A model generated the notes under the pieces. It searched no databases. It worked only from the letters and a program-made list of their open reading frames with translations, and was not told the origin of the DNA. From Lepidurus packardi (lineage: Eukaryota; Arthropoda; Branchiopoda; Notostraca; Triopsidae), in assembly GCA_023053545.1 (NCBI GenBank), contig JAKZAN010000002.1, positions 7,064,790-7,128,789 on the forward strand: 64,000 nucleotides of DNA. Direction: 5' to 3'. The position numbers were made by a program, and so were the translations under genes. Shown piece by piece: positions 51,955-61,734 of this stretch; within the stretch, counting starts at the first letter, position 1, and each line of letters opens with the position of its first letter.

Positions 51955-53318
51955 ATGGAGAATGGAAGTAAAGCCAGTCCAGGGGTTCCAGTTATCCGGC
52001 CGTCTTCCTTCAGGTTAATAAAAAGTCTAAATACTGAAACCTGCTTTTTATCGATTTTGTTTAGTAAGGTGGATGAGTACGGTTTTGAGCGGCAAGATAA
52101 TTTTGATGCAGAAGCGTATGAAGAGTTTACCAGGAATTATTTATCCATTTTAGCCCGCAGAGCTTTGAAATGGGAGACTTTTTTGCAAGTTTCGGGTCCA
52201 ATAGCTTTACAACCCAGCAGCATTCTCAAGAGATACATCCGAAAAGGCATTCCAGCAGAGCACAGACCTAGAGTAAATCAAAATCTATGGAAGAAAGCTG
52301 AACTTGTATTGATTTCCTTTCTTTCAAGGTGTGGATGGCCGTCAGTGGGGCCCAAAAACTGAAAGAAGCTAATACGGACCTTTATTCGTCATTGCTACTT
52401 GCAGAATATGACCAGCGAGTGGTTGAATCGGTCCAAAATGATATCCCCAGGACCTTCCCCGAGAATATTTACTTTGCCAACTCTCCGGATGGTCTGTTAA
52501 AACCTTTGTACAACGTTTTGATCACATATGCCCATCACAATCCTGTGGTAGGCTACTGTCAGGTAAAAACCCTCGCCATGTAGATTTTTTTTTTTACTTT
52601 CAACCTCTAGGGCATGAATTACATTGCTGGCTTACTTTTACTTGTGACTCGCAGCGAAGAAACGTCGTTCTGGCTTTTAAAAGTTCTAATAGAGAACACA
52701 TTGCCAGATTACTATACCAGAGACATGAAAGGAGTCATAACAGACATTGCTGTCTTATCCCATCTAGTCAAGTATTAATGTTTTCTAATAATTATTCATA
52801 AATCCAACAAATTTGGTTACTCAAATGCTTAAATTATTTTCAGGGTGAAAGCCAAACCAAGTTTTAACCATATACAGCATCTGGGTTTACCCTGGCCAGT
52901 CTTTGTTACGCGATGGTTCATTTGTTTATACGCTGATGTGCTTCCTATTGAAGTAAAAGACAAACAAATATCGTAACTTTCAATGGAGTCAACTTTTCTT
53001 TATAGACTGTACTCAGAGTTTGGGATTGTCTATTCTACGAAGGATCCAAGATTCTTTTTCGGGTGGGTTTAACGCTAATCAAGTCTAACCAGTCCCAGTT
53101 AACCCGGTGTCGTGACTCTGGCGAATTAAATGAGTTCTTTAAAGCGATAGTTCAAAAGAAAACTGCATTAGAATGCCACAATTTCACCAAAGTAATCAAA
53201 TCAGCATTTTAAATATTTGTATTAATTTCCGCACTTTTCCCCTCAGCTTTTATTCAGCGTTCCAGGCTCGTTTTCCTATAAGTCTGTAGGATCTTTACGG
53301 AAGAAGCTTAGTCAATAA
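51955..53318 (+). CDS. GRTP1: TBC-domain RabGAP, GRTP1 (TBC1D6) type
   Basis: Seven exons: 51955-52013, 52065-52272, 52329-52562, 52611-52771, 52844-52952, 53006-53191, 53247-53318; 342 residues (human 336). After a short non-conserved start, VDEYGFERQDNFDAEAYEEF matches the GRTP1 N-terminus. The TBC domain runs from RYIRKGIPAEHRPRVWMAVS (about 75) to about 290. It has the arginine-finger motif in the form IPRTFPEN (IxxDxxRTFP; here NDIPRTFPEN) and the glutamine finger GYCQGMNYIAG. ETVLRVWDCLFYEGSKILFR follows. These features predict GTPase activation of Rab proteins in membrane traffic. The gene converges on an intronless gene, 92 bases between stops. Confidence 0.94.
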
Positions 53319-53410
53319 GAGAGTAAAAAACTGGAAGGCAAAACATTCCGTTATGCAGTGGTTGTGAATAAATTATATTGCATGTTCAAAGTTAAAGTCG
53401 AACAACATTT

Positions 53411-54004
53411 CTAAGGACCACAGAGGTATTTGTTACACGTTTCTTTTTTTGATAGTTTGTCCAAGGCTCTACTCATACCAGGGCTTGCGAAAAACTTAGC
53501 GAGCGAAGAGTAGCTTAAAAAATTGTCAAAACCAGGCAGCAGACGGGTAGTGGCGCTAATTTCGCAGATAAATCTTTGGTAGCATTGCTGGTTCTTCAAG
53601 GCACGTTCTACCACATCGGAGAGTGTGTTGAGCCGGTTTAAGAGCAAAATCGTTTGAGAACCCCCTGTTGAACGCTTGGAACGTTCTGAAGTGTAGTCTT
53701 TAGACACTGGTTCCGTTTCTTTAGCGTCAGGTGCTTCTTCAGACTCAGCAAAAACGGGTGGGAAAACGCCTGCAACGATCACGTTGGTGTCGGTTATGTC
53801 TACCGTAACGACGACCGCAGCAACGATGAAGAGTGCAAAGAGCCACAAAGCAACTTTGCCAAACGGCCACTTAAGAAAAAAACCCGTTTGTGTTGTTTCT
53901 ATCCAGGGTGTACCAGGAAGAGCTACTACGAATCCATTACTGTCTATTGGAGAAGGAAACGTGGGCATGTGGGATAAGTATGGTTGTGCTAAAATGGACG
54001 CCAT
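53411..54004 (-). CDS. Intronless membrane/secreted protein of unknown function
   Basis: A single ATG frame of 197 codons. One strong transmembrane segment lies at about 50-70 (VALWLFALFIVAAVVVTVDI). It is followed by an acidic stretch, then SERSKRS, a furin-like basic site near 107-111, and a C-terminal 85-residue domain with four Cys (CYQRFICE near 142-149 and CNKYLCGP at the end). A type II or processed precursor topology is likely. The Cys spacing recalls arthropod DM4/DM12-type secreted proteins, but this is a guess; no family is firmly recognised. The opposite-strand frame at 53784-54023 is its shadow. The intact long frame, ATG and Cys pattern argue for a real gene. Confidence 0.75.
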   Translation of the reverse strand: MASILAQPYLSHMPTFPSPIDSNGFVVALPGTPWIETTQTGFFLKWPFGKVALWLFALFIVAAVVVTVDITDTNVIVAGVFPPVFAESEEAPDAKETEPVSKDYTSERSKRSTGGSQTILLLNRLNTLSDVVERALKNQQCYQRFICEISATTRLLPGFDNFLSYSSLAKFFASPGMSRALDKLSKKETCNKYLCGP

Positions 54005-54324
54005 TTTCGGTATCCAAGTCTAGATTAACGAGGCCAATTATTCACTGAAACAAGGATTTAGAATGAGTAAATAACTTACGTATGTCTAACAGCGCAGACT
54101 TGAGCAGAATAAACAGAACTGTTACATCTTAATACGTAAGGCATTGATTAAGCCTGGCCCGGATCTACCGGGTTGGGGAAAGTGACCTTTTTTGACCTGA
54201 TTATTGGAAAAAGCTGCCTCTCTAAACTATTTGGAATTTGTTATTTGTTTGTAGTAAATTTCTCCAGACTTACGCGTTCTTTCTAAAGAAAGTAACTTTT
54301 TAAGGAGGATCAATTGGGATTACC

Positions 54325-57300
54325 ATGTCAACTTTCGAATTTTGGCGCGCAGATGAGGGTTACGCCCATTTGTACGTTGTGACACTCACACCGCATTCAA
54401 GTCAACTATTTTTGTTGCTGGGAGTTGTATTTTTAACGGTTAAATGGTCGGAAAATGTATTAATTTGTAGGGCAGTGAGTAACGATCCTTCTTCTCGATG
54501 CGGGAATGAAGTATATTGGAATATTTCAAAGATGCGGGATCATGATTCTATTTCTAACCAGTTAAACCCAAATCACCTCTCAAGCAGGACAATCGAATGG
54601 AAAAATCCCAATCAGAAGTGTCGGTCGAATGCTTGGTTATTTGCCGGTAAAACCAATAATTTTTTTTTACATTAAATAAAAATTTAATTATAAAATACGT
54701 GTTTGTAGCCAGCATATTAGTGGGTTTCTTGGGAGCGCTTTGTTATATAAATTCCTTGGAGGGAGATTTTGTTTTTGACGACACGGAAGCAATAGTGAAT
54801 AATGAAGACGTCCTGCCAAATACTCCCTGGGTTAACCTATTTTACCACGATTTTTGGGGCACAAGGCTCAGCCATACCGCCAGTCATAAGTCCTACAGAC
54901 CTTTAGCTGTATTATCTTTCAGGTAAAACTATTTGGTTTCAATTCGTTTTCTATTTTTGCAGGAATAATATTTATTTGTTTCTATTTGTATTCTAAACTT
55001 ATAGACTGAGTTATTGGATCGGTAATGGTCTCAATCAGCGCACATTTCATTTGGCCAACATTCTTCTACACGCTTTGGCTTGTTCGTTATCCGTCCCGGT
55101 GTTTTGTACCCTCCTAGAGGAGTCCAGACCTAAATTCGGTTTTATTTGCTCCCTTATATTTGCACTTCATCCCATCCACACAGAAGCGGTACTTTTCCAT
55201 TAAAAAAATTCCCGTATGATATTAAGTCTAATCTAACCAAATTACCTTAATTTCAGGTGGCTGCAGTCGTTGGCCGAGCCGATTTGCTATGTGCTGTTTT
55301 CTTTTTTGCTTCTTTTCTGAGCTATGCACATGCCACCACTCTATCACACCCTTATCGAGCTTTTCCTTATATTCTCTGGTCCATGCTTTGCTGTGCCATA
55401 GCCTTGTTTTGCAAGGAACAAGGGATCACTGTCCTGGTAAATTTCTTTTAATTTTAACCAGCAAATTTCGTTCATTTTCTTATCCTTTAGGGCGTAAGTA
55501 GTGTGTATGATCTCGTTATAGTATCTCGCGTGGATCTGAAGGCATGTATAATGCATTTGGGACCCATATCCAAGTCACACAACTTCCAAACTTTCAAGCT
55601 GAATTCCGCCTCTATTTGGCGCCATTTTATTCTGCTCTTAACTGGCTTGTTTCTGCTGTATATCCGGTGGCAAATCATGGGCTCCATGCCTACCTTCCAG
55701 CCAGTAGATAACCCAGCTGCTTTTGCAGATTCCTGGCAAACAAGGGTACCTTCTCATTACGAAAGGACTTCCTCAATTAAAATTCATGCACTTTAAAGGT
55801 GTGGACGTACAATTATCTATATAGCCTTAATGTATGGCTCATGCTCTACCCCCATTGGCTGTGTTTTGATTGGTCCATGGGCTGTATTCCGTTATTGCAC
55901 TCTTTTCGGGATGGTCGCAGTATTTTCGTCATCGTTTTCTGGCTCGTACTGCTCCGAATTGTATATTTGAGCTTATTCTCTCCTCATGCCTATGAAAGAA
56001 GGTATATTTTAAAATGTATGTTCTGAAAGAGACTTTGTCCTCATTTTTTTTTTGCTATAGGCGTTTGTCAATGGCGTTGACACTACTAATTGTCCCATTT
56101 TTGCCCGCCGGTAACCTCTTTTTCAAAGTGGGCTTTGTTTTGGCTGAAAGAGTACTTTATTTACCACTCATGGGTTACTGTATCCTAATTATTCACGGTT
56201 TCGATAAAACCTGGCGATTTTTACCCAAATCAAAAGTAGCAGTACGCTTCAATCCTATTTTTGGTTATCACTTTTTCTTTTGTAGGGGATTTGGATGGGA
56301 GGAGTTTTAATCTTGACATTCTTTGTGCTCAAATCAGTGAATCGTAGTGGAGAATGGCTAACCGAAGAAAAACTCTTCCGTTCTGCCTTAAAAGTGTGCC
56401 CTCTAAACGCGAAAGTGCACTACAACATTGCCAAAAATGCTGCCGATGCAGGACAATCTGTTCTAGCAGTGAACGAGTATAGACAAGCTCTTCATTTGCA
56501 TCCGGAGTATGACCAAGCTCTGAATAATTTAGCGAATTTGCTAAAAGATGAAGGCAAACTATCTGAAGCTCAATTCTTGTTACGGAAAGCGGTAGAAATT
56601 AGGTAAATGATCAACTACCTGTTGTCTGACTTTTTTTTATTGTTTTTCTTCTCTTCGTAGGTCAGATTTTGCAGCTGCCTGGATGAATTTGGGGATTGTG
56701 CAAGCCTTGTTAAAAGAAACAGTAGATGCAGAGACGGCTTACTCCACTGCCTTAAAGTATAGGAAACGTTATCCTGATTGCTACTACAATTTAGGCAATT
56801 TGGTAACATTATAAATCGAATTTTTCCACTCGCGACTCATTCCCTTAAAAAAAAGTTTTTGGAACTAAAACAATATGAAGCAGCCTTGGTAGCTTATCGC
56901 AATGCTACAGATTTGCAACCTTCACATATCCTGTCGTGGAGCAATATGATTGTTTTGTTGGACAACATTGGTAACTCTTTATGGTTTTTTAGATGATTGG
57001 TTCAGGTTTTGATACTCGCATGGTTTTAGGACAAGTAAAAAGGGCCGAAGACGTTGCCAATCAGGCGTTACATGTTTTACCTCATGAAGCCTCATTGCAT
57101 TTCAGTTTGGCTAATATCTTAGGAAAACAAGGGAGGTTTTCGGAATCTGAAAGGCATTTCTTACAGGCGGTGGAAGGAAAGCCTGAAAATCCCATGTACC
57201 ACACCAATTTAGGTAAAAAAAAAAACATCTCTGTTTGTTTGTATCTTGTGTATCTTCGGAAGTGTATTGAGATCATTGCTAAAGTTTCTCATGAGCCTGT

Positions 57301-57475
57301 TCATTCTGGGTTTACTATTTATGTGTTATCCGTAGGTGTTCTGTATCATCGTTGGAAACGTTATGCAGAAGCTCAAGGTTGTTATGTACGAGCTTTAGAC
57401 TTGGATCCGGACTTCAGGAGTGCAAAGGAAAACCTTAAGCTTTTGTATCGAGTCTGGCCTCCGAAGCATAAGTGA
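54325..57475 (+). CDS. TMTC4: TMTC4, ER transmembrane and TPR O-mannosyltransferase
   Basis: Twelve exons: 54325-54646, 54709-54922, 55005-55188, 55257-55436, 55491-55745, 55799-56001, 56061-56235, 56286-56602, 56661-56802, 56856-56970, 57030-57212, 57336-57475; 809 residues (human 741). The N-terminal half is multi-membrane with the family's first luminal loop [55 protein letters not shown] and [10 protein letters not shown], ending [10 protein letters not shown]. The C-terminal half holds about eight TPRs from [19 protein letters not shown], including [17 protein letters not shown] and [19 protein letters not shown]1-4 add O-mannose to cadherins in the ER. The DD pair of FVFDD matches the GT-C catalytic acidic motif. 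The first exon adds about 100 unmatched residues before the first helix, so the start is uncertain. Confidence 0.93.
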
Positions 57476-57623
57476 AACTCGGAAGCATCACATCTTTTTG
57501 TATGTTTACCTAATTCCTTCCAAGCCATCACCCCAGTGCAGCTTACATATATCTTAAACGTTATTGGCCAAACCTCACGAGCTTCTTTATACGAATAAGT
57601 ATAAAACGTTACAATTTACAATG

Positions 57624-60142
57624 TCACAAACCTGTATTTTTGTTATTCTGATAAGTTTCGTACCAACTAACACTTTCAGCGCTTAACGACGGTTTCACAG
57701 ATTCCAAAGCTGAAGCGAAATGACTCTGGGATATGACACTCGCCTCCATATCCTCTTCTAGTGCCTTCAAACCAGCCTGGAAATTGATTATAAGACCTTA
57801 ATCACATTCTGGACATCTTTTTCCCTTGAATTACTTCTTTGCAAAGAACTTCCAAGTCCGCCCCAGAAAAATAGGTCGTTTTAGAAGCAATTTCGGCTAG
57901 ATTCACGCCGTTTAACGGCATTTTACGAGCATGAACCCGCAGAATAGATTCTCTTGTGGCTAGGTCAGGGGGAGGGATGTATACCAAACTATCCAAACGA
58001 CCAGGTCTTAATAAAGCTGCATCAATCTTGTCTGGCCGGTTCGTGGCCCCCACCACCAGCACTCCTTCACTTCTCACCGAGTCCATAATTTCCTAAGAGT
58101 ATTAGTTTTCAATTATAATGCTTAGTTAGAACAGAAAATTTAACTTTGATATCAGGCGTCTTAATTTCGGTTATATTCGAGCCCAGTTTGGAGGATAATA
58201 CTGACTGGAGTGCTATTCCGTCCATTTCTTGCAGAAATGTGGAGATGACGCTGGATTGTGCTCGTTGACCTTGCGTCTGCCCTCGGTCGCCAACCATGGC
58301 ATCTATACGGAACAAAGTTAGGTATTTCTGAATGGATTTAAACAACATTCGTACCTAGTTCATCTAAAAATAAGATGCAAGGAGCTGCCAAGCGTGCCCT
58401 TTGGAACAGTGAGCTCACAGCCTTCTCGGAATCTCCCACGTAAGGCGAAAAGAGTTCGGCCGCAGAAACAGCCAAGAACGTGACCGAACAAGATGTAGCA
58501 GCAGCTTTGACTAACAAGGATTTACCACAGCCTGGGGGGCCGTACAACAAAACGCCTGAGAATAGAAACATTTGATGAAATTTCTGCAAATGAAACTACT
58601 ATGTTTTGCCTTTAGGTTTTTCGATTCCTAAACGGTGGAAGGCTTCAGGGTGCTTCAACGGCCATTCTATGGCTCTTTGAACGTAGTGCCTGGCGTTTTC
58701 TAAGCCTCCTATTTCCGACCACTGTACCGGCTGAAAGTCAACTACACCCAAGCCCTTTCGCATACTTGAAGGGCGAATTTTTGCCAGTGCCCTTTTGAAA
58801 AGCACTGGGGTGCTTTCCAGTGAAGGTTCTTGTGCCATAGAAGCTACTTCTTGACACAAGAGAGCTAAATCGGCTCCAACGTATCCAGGAGTGAGTTCAC
58901 TGAGCCACTGAATGTCGCAGTTGACGGAGAAGTTCATGGAGTTGCAAATTTGGGTTATAATATCTGCTCTTTCTGCAGCGGAAGGGACGCCGATGTAAAC
59001 CTGTAAGTGAAACGTAACAAAGCATAGGTGTCGAAGTACTGGAAAGTTAAGGTTACCTCTCTGTTTAGGCGACCTGGACGTCGCACCGCCGGGTCTAACT
59101 CTTCGGGGCGATTCGTTGCTCCAATAATAACGATATTAGGTTGGGATTTGAGAAGATCCAATTGCGTGAGGAGTTGGGTTACTTTACGCGTTTCATGGGA
59201 ATGGCCGCTACCTCGACGAGGGCATAAGGCGTCGATTTCTTCCAAAAAGAGGATGCACGGACCATCCAAACTGATCTCGATCACTTGCTGGATTTTGTCG
59301 CGTAAGAGTTTCTCAGTTTCGCCCGGGTTCGGAGAGCTTAAGGAAGCTCCATGAATGGTTTCAAGGGTAGCGTGGCAGTCGGCAGATAATTTCTTTACTA
59401 AAGACGTTTTGCCACAACCCGGCGGACCGTGGAGGAGTACACTTTTGGCGCAATCAAGGCCTAATTTGCCCATAAGTTCGGAGCGGAAGAGGGGCAAGCT
59501 AACCAGACGTTTTAATTCCGCATAATGCGACTGTAATCCACCCAAAACAATTTTGTGATTTTCCTGGGATTGCTGAAAGGTGGAGCTCGTAACTATTTGC
59601 GAGATTTGAAAGGTTGTGTCGGAGGAAAGTTGCAGAATATGGTCGTGAGTGCAATCGGAGCTTAAGATTACTAAAGATGTGATCCCTGTAGGATGGCCTT
59701 CAGGTAAAGAAATAGAGGAGAGGTTTGTGAAGCCGAAAGGAAGCAAGAGATCCTTTATTAGGCTATGTAAGCCATGACGGTACGATTTTAAACGAGGAAT
59801 ATCTTTAAATGTTTTCACTACAATAGTAATTTTGATTTGGCTAGGCTGGGAAAAGCTTCGGAGTGGCTTTATATCTAAATTGTGGGAATATGTTGGTTGG
59901 AGGATAGGTGGAGTGATGCTTCCTAAGTTTTGCGTGTTGTTGACAAAACTTTGAATTTGAACAACCCTTTCGAGCAAACAGAAGTGATCTGGCAATGATT
60001 TGTTTGGATAGAGCCTGCAGATTATGGAGGTATTTTTTGTATCTGTAATTTTCACGTAGGTACCGATTCCTAAGGATAGACGCGAGAAATGTTCCAAACT
60101 AATCAAGCCTTTTTGCGAAAGAAAATCCAGTCGGTTTTCCAT
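57624..60142 (-). CDS. SPATA5L1: SPATA5L1/AFG2B, AAA+ ATPase of ribosome assembly
   Basis: Six exons: 60142-59057, 59000-58610, 58555-58355, 58302-58145, 58092-57835, 57776-57624; 748 residues (human 753). Two AAA modules: D1 has Walker A GPPGCGKT at 239-246 and D2 has GPPGCGKS near 498-505, with Walker B ILFLDE. Linker segments [20 protein letters not shown] and [17 protein letters not shown], and the end [16 protein letters not shown], are specific to SPATA5L1 rather than VCP or SPATA5. The protein works with AFG2A, CINP and C1ORF109 (55LCC) in 60S maturation and replisome processing. Two oddities: D1 Walker B reads ILFLEE (first Asp is Glu), and intron 2 uses a GC-AG donor (AAAG then GCAAAA, 58609-58556). 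The stop is 148 bases from TMTC4's stop. Confidence 0.93.
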
Positions 60143-60698
60143 AGCTGTTTTGTTTACAGTTAGTAGCCCATGCCTGCTTTTACTATCGCTATTGGTACCT
60201 TCTCACTGGTTTGCTGCTAGGTCGTGTCGTGCCACTACGTGGCGTAATACGGCTGCAGGGTTATTCCAAGTTGCTGCAAAATCTCTGCCGTAACCACGTG
60301 GCAGCACTTAATTTCATGAGGGAGCCTAGACAGTTTTTCCAGGTTTGGCGACTTGGAAACATGAATTGGCGAGTTCGTTGTCTCTTTGCTTTTTTATTAT
60401 TAAAAAAAACTATGTAAAAATATTTCTTCACGGAAGATAACCGTTTACTAAGGATATCCTTTAGTCAACCGAAAGAAATCCAACCTCAGTGACTAAAAGT
60501 TTTGGCGAATCTACGTGCGTTTTAGTGAATAATGAAAAAAAACACGTAATTGTCAACAGGCTTTATAGCAAGAGCTTACATTTAAAACATTTCATATAAA
60601 ATTAAGCGTACGTATTTGTAGTGATTCGCGCTGCGGAAACGTTTCTGTGAGACTTTTTCTGAATTCTTAAATTCTTTCAGCGCAAATTATCACATTTG

Positions 60699-60712
60699 CC
60701 CCCCCCCCCCCC
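60699..60712. repeat. Poly(C) run
   Basis: 14 consecutive C residues; likely variable in length. Confidence 0.9.
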
Positions 60713-60989
60713 TTTTAGTGAATAATATGTAAAATGTAACAAAAATCCCCAAATTTCAAGCAACGATTTATGAATTTTTATATTTATCTTATAACTATTC
60801 TTAATTCTTTAAAACCTTAGTTATTTTCATGTCTAGTCCCTCTTGGTTAAAACCGGAAAAACACTGTAAACTCCCAATGTAAGCTCCTTCAAAAGTTTTC
60901 TCTTATAAAATCGTGAAAATAGAATATAACGTGTGATAAAAGTGGGACAGAATGTTAATTTTCATGCTTTATTTAAATCGGAATTCAAA

Positions 60990-61097
60990 CCTAACCTAAC
61001 CTTTCTGGTATGAAGGTGTTTAACCGTGTTTAACCTGACCTAAATAACTAAACTAATTAAACTAAACTAACTAAATTAATCTAACCTAATCGAAAAT
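60990..61097 (-). repeat. Degenerate CCTAA/TTAGG-like tract
   Basis: CCTAACCTAACC at about 60990 is followed by looser TAACCTGACCTAA and AACTAAACTAA units to TCTAACCTAATCG. It looks like a decayed interstitial telomeric repeat in the orientation opposite to that at 51531. Confidence 0.6.
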
Positions 61098-61734
61098 CGT
61101 TCGAACCGAACGTTCTACAGTCAATAAACTAACCTGACGGTAATGTAGATCACGGTGTTTTAGAATACGTTTGAAAAAAGTGGGACAAATGTGGGAATGA
61201 AGTGGAACAAAACTGGGCAAATTCAAGAAAACGGATTCACAGTTGCACTGATTTTTTGTTGAATTTTAACACTAAGATGAGGGATTTTCTAGAATTTAAA
61301 AGGACCTAGAAATAGTTTTGGTTGCAAAGAAAACGTCAGTTTTAAAGTTTTGTTTTTAATTGAGGTTTTGTTTTTAACTAAGTAAAGGTTTCCGACTAAG
61401 TTTTTTCCCCTTTATGTTTTCTTGCAGGACCTTTGCCAGCGTCATGGTGTATAAGGATGGTGTAGGAACTCATGTCTTTTTAGCCCATCTCGGCTGAAGC
61501 CAGTGGTCGCCCCTGATCAGCGCCGCCTGGCGGACAATTGGGTGAACTATGAGCTATAAGCCCCTCCCTCTGATGCTCTCAACGGTTTGAAAATTTCTAA
61601 GTCCGATTGTACATTGCTAGTGTACTTATAAAGTTATAATAACCTATTTCGATTGTTATTCGACTGAATGGATTTATATTATATTAAAATTATACAAATG
61701 AACCAAAAATAGGAAATTAAATTGAGATTTCATA

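Larger units (their letters stand above)
60143..61734. other. Spacer between SPATA5L1 and the P-element-like gene
   Basis: 1.6 kb, AT-rich, with no recognised gene. It holds a poly(C) run of 14 (60699-60712) and a CCTAA-type tract (60990-61100). The right part should contain the 3' end, and possibly the terminal inverted repeat, of the P-element-like gene, but no repeat pair can be tested because the other end is outside the window. Confidence 0.5.
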
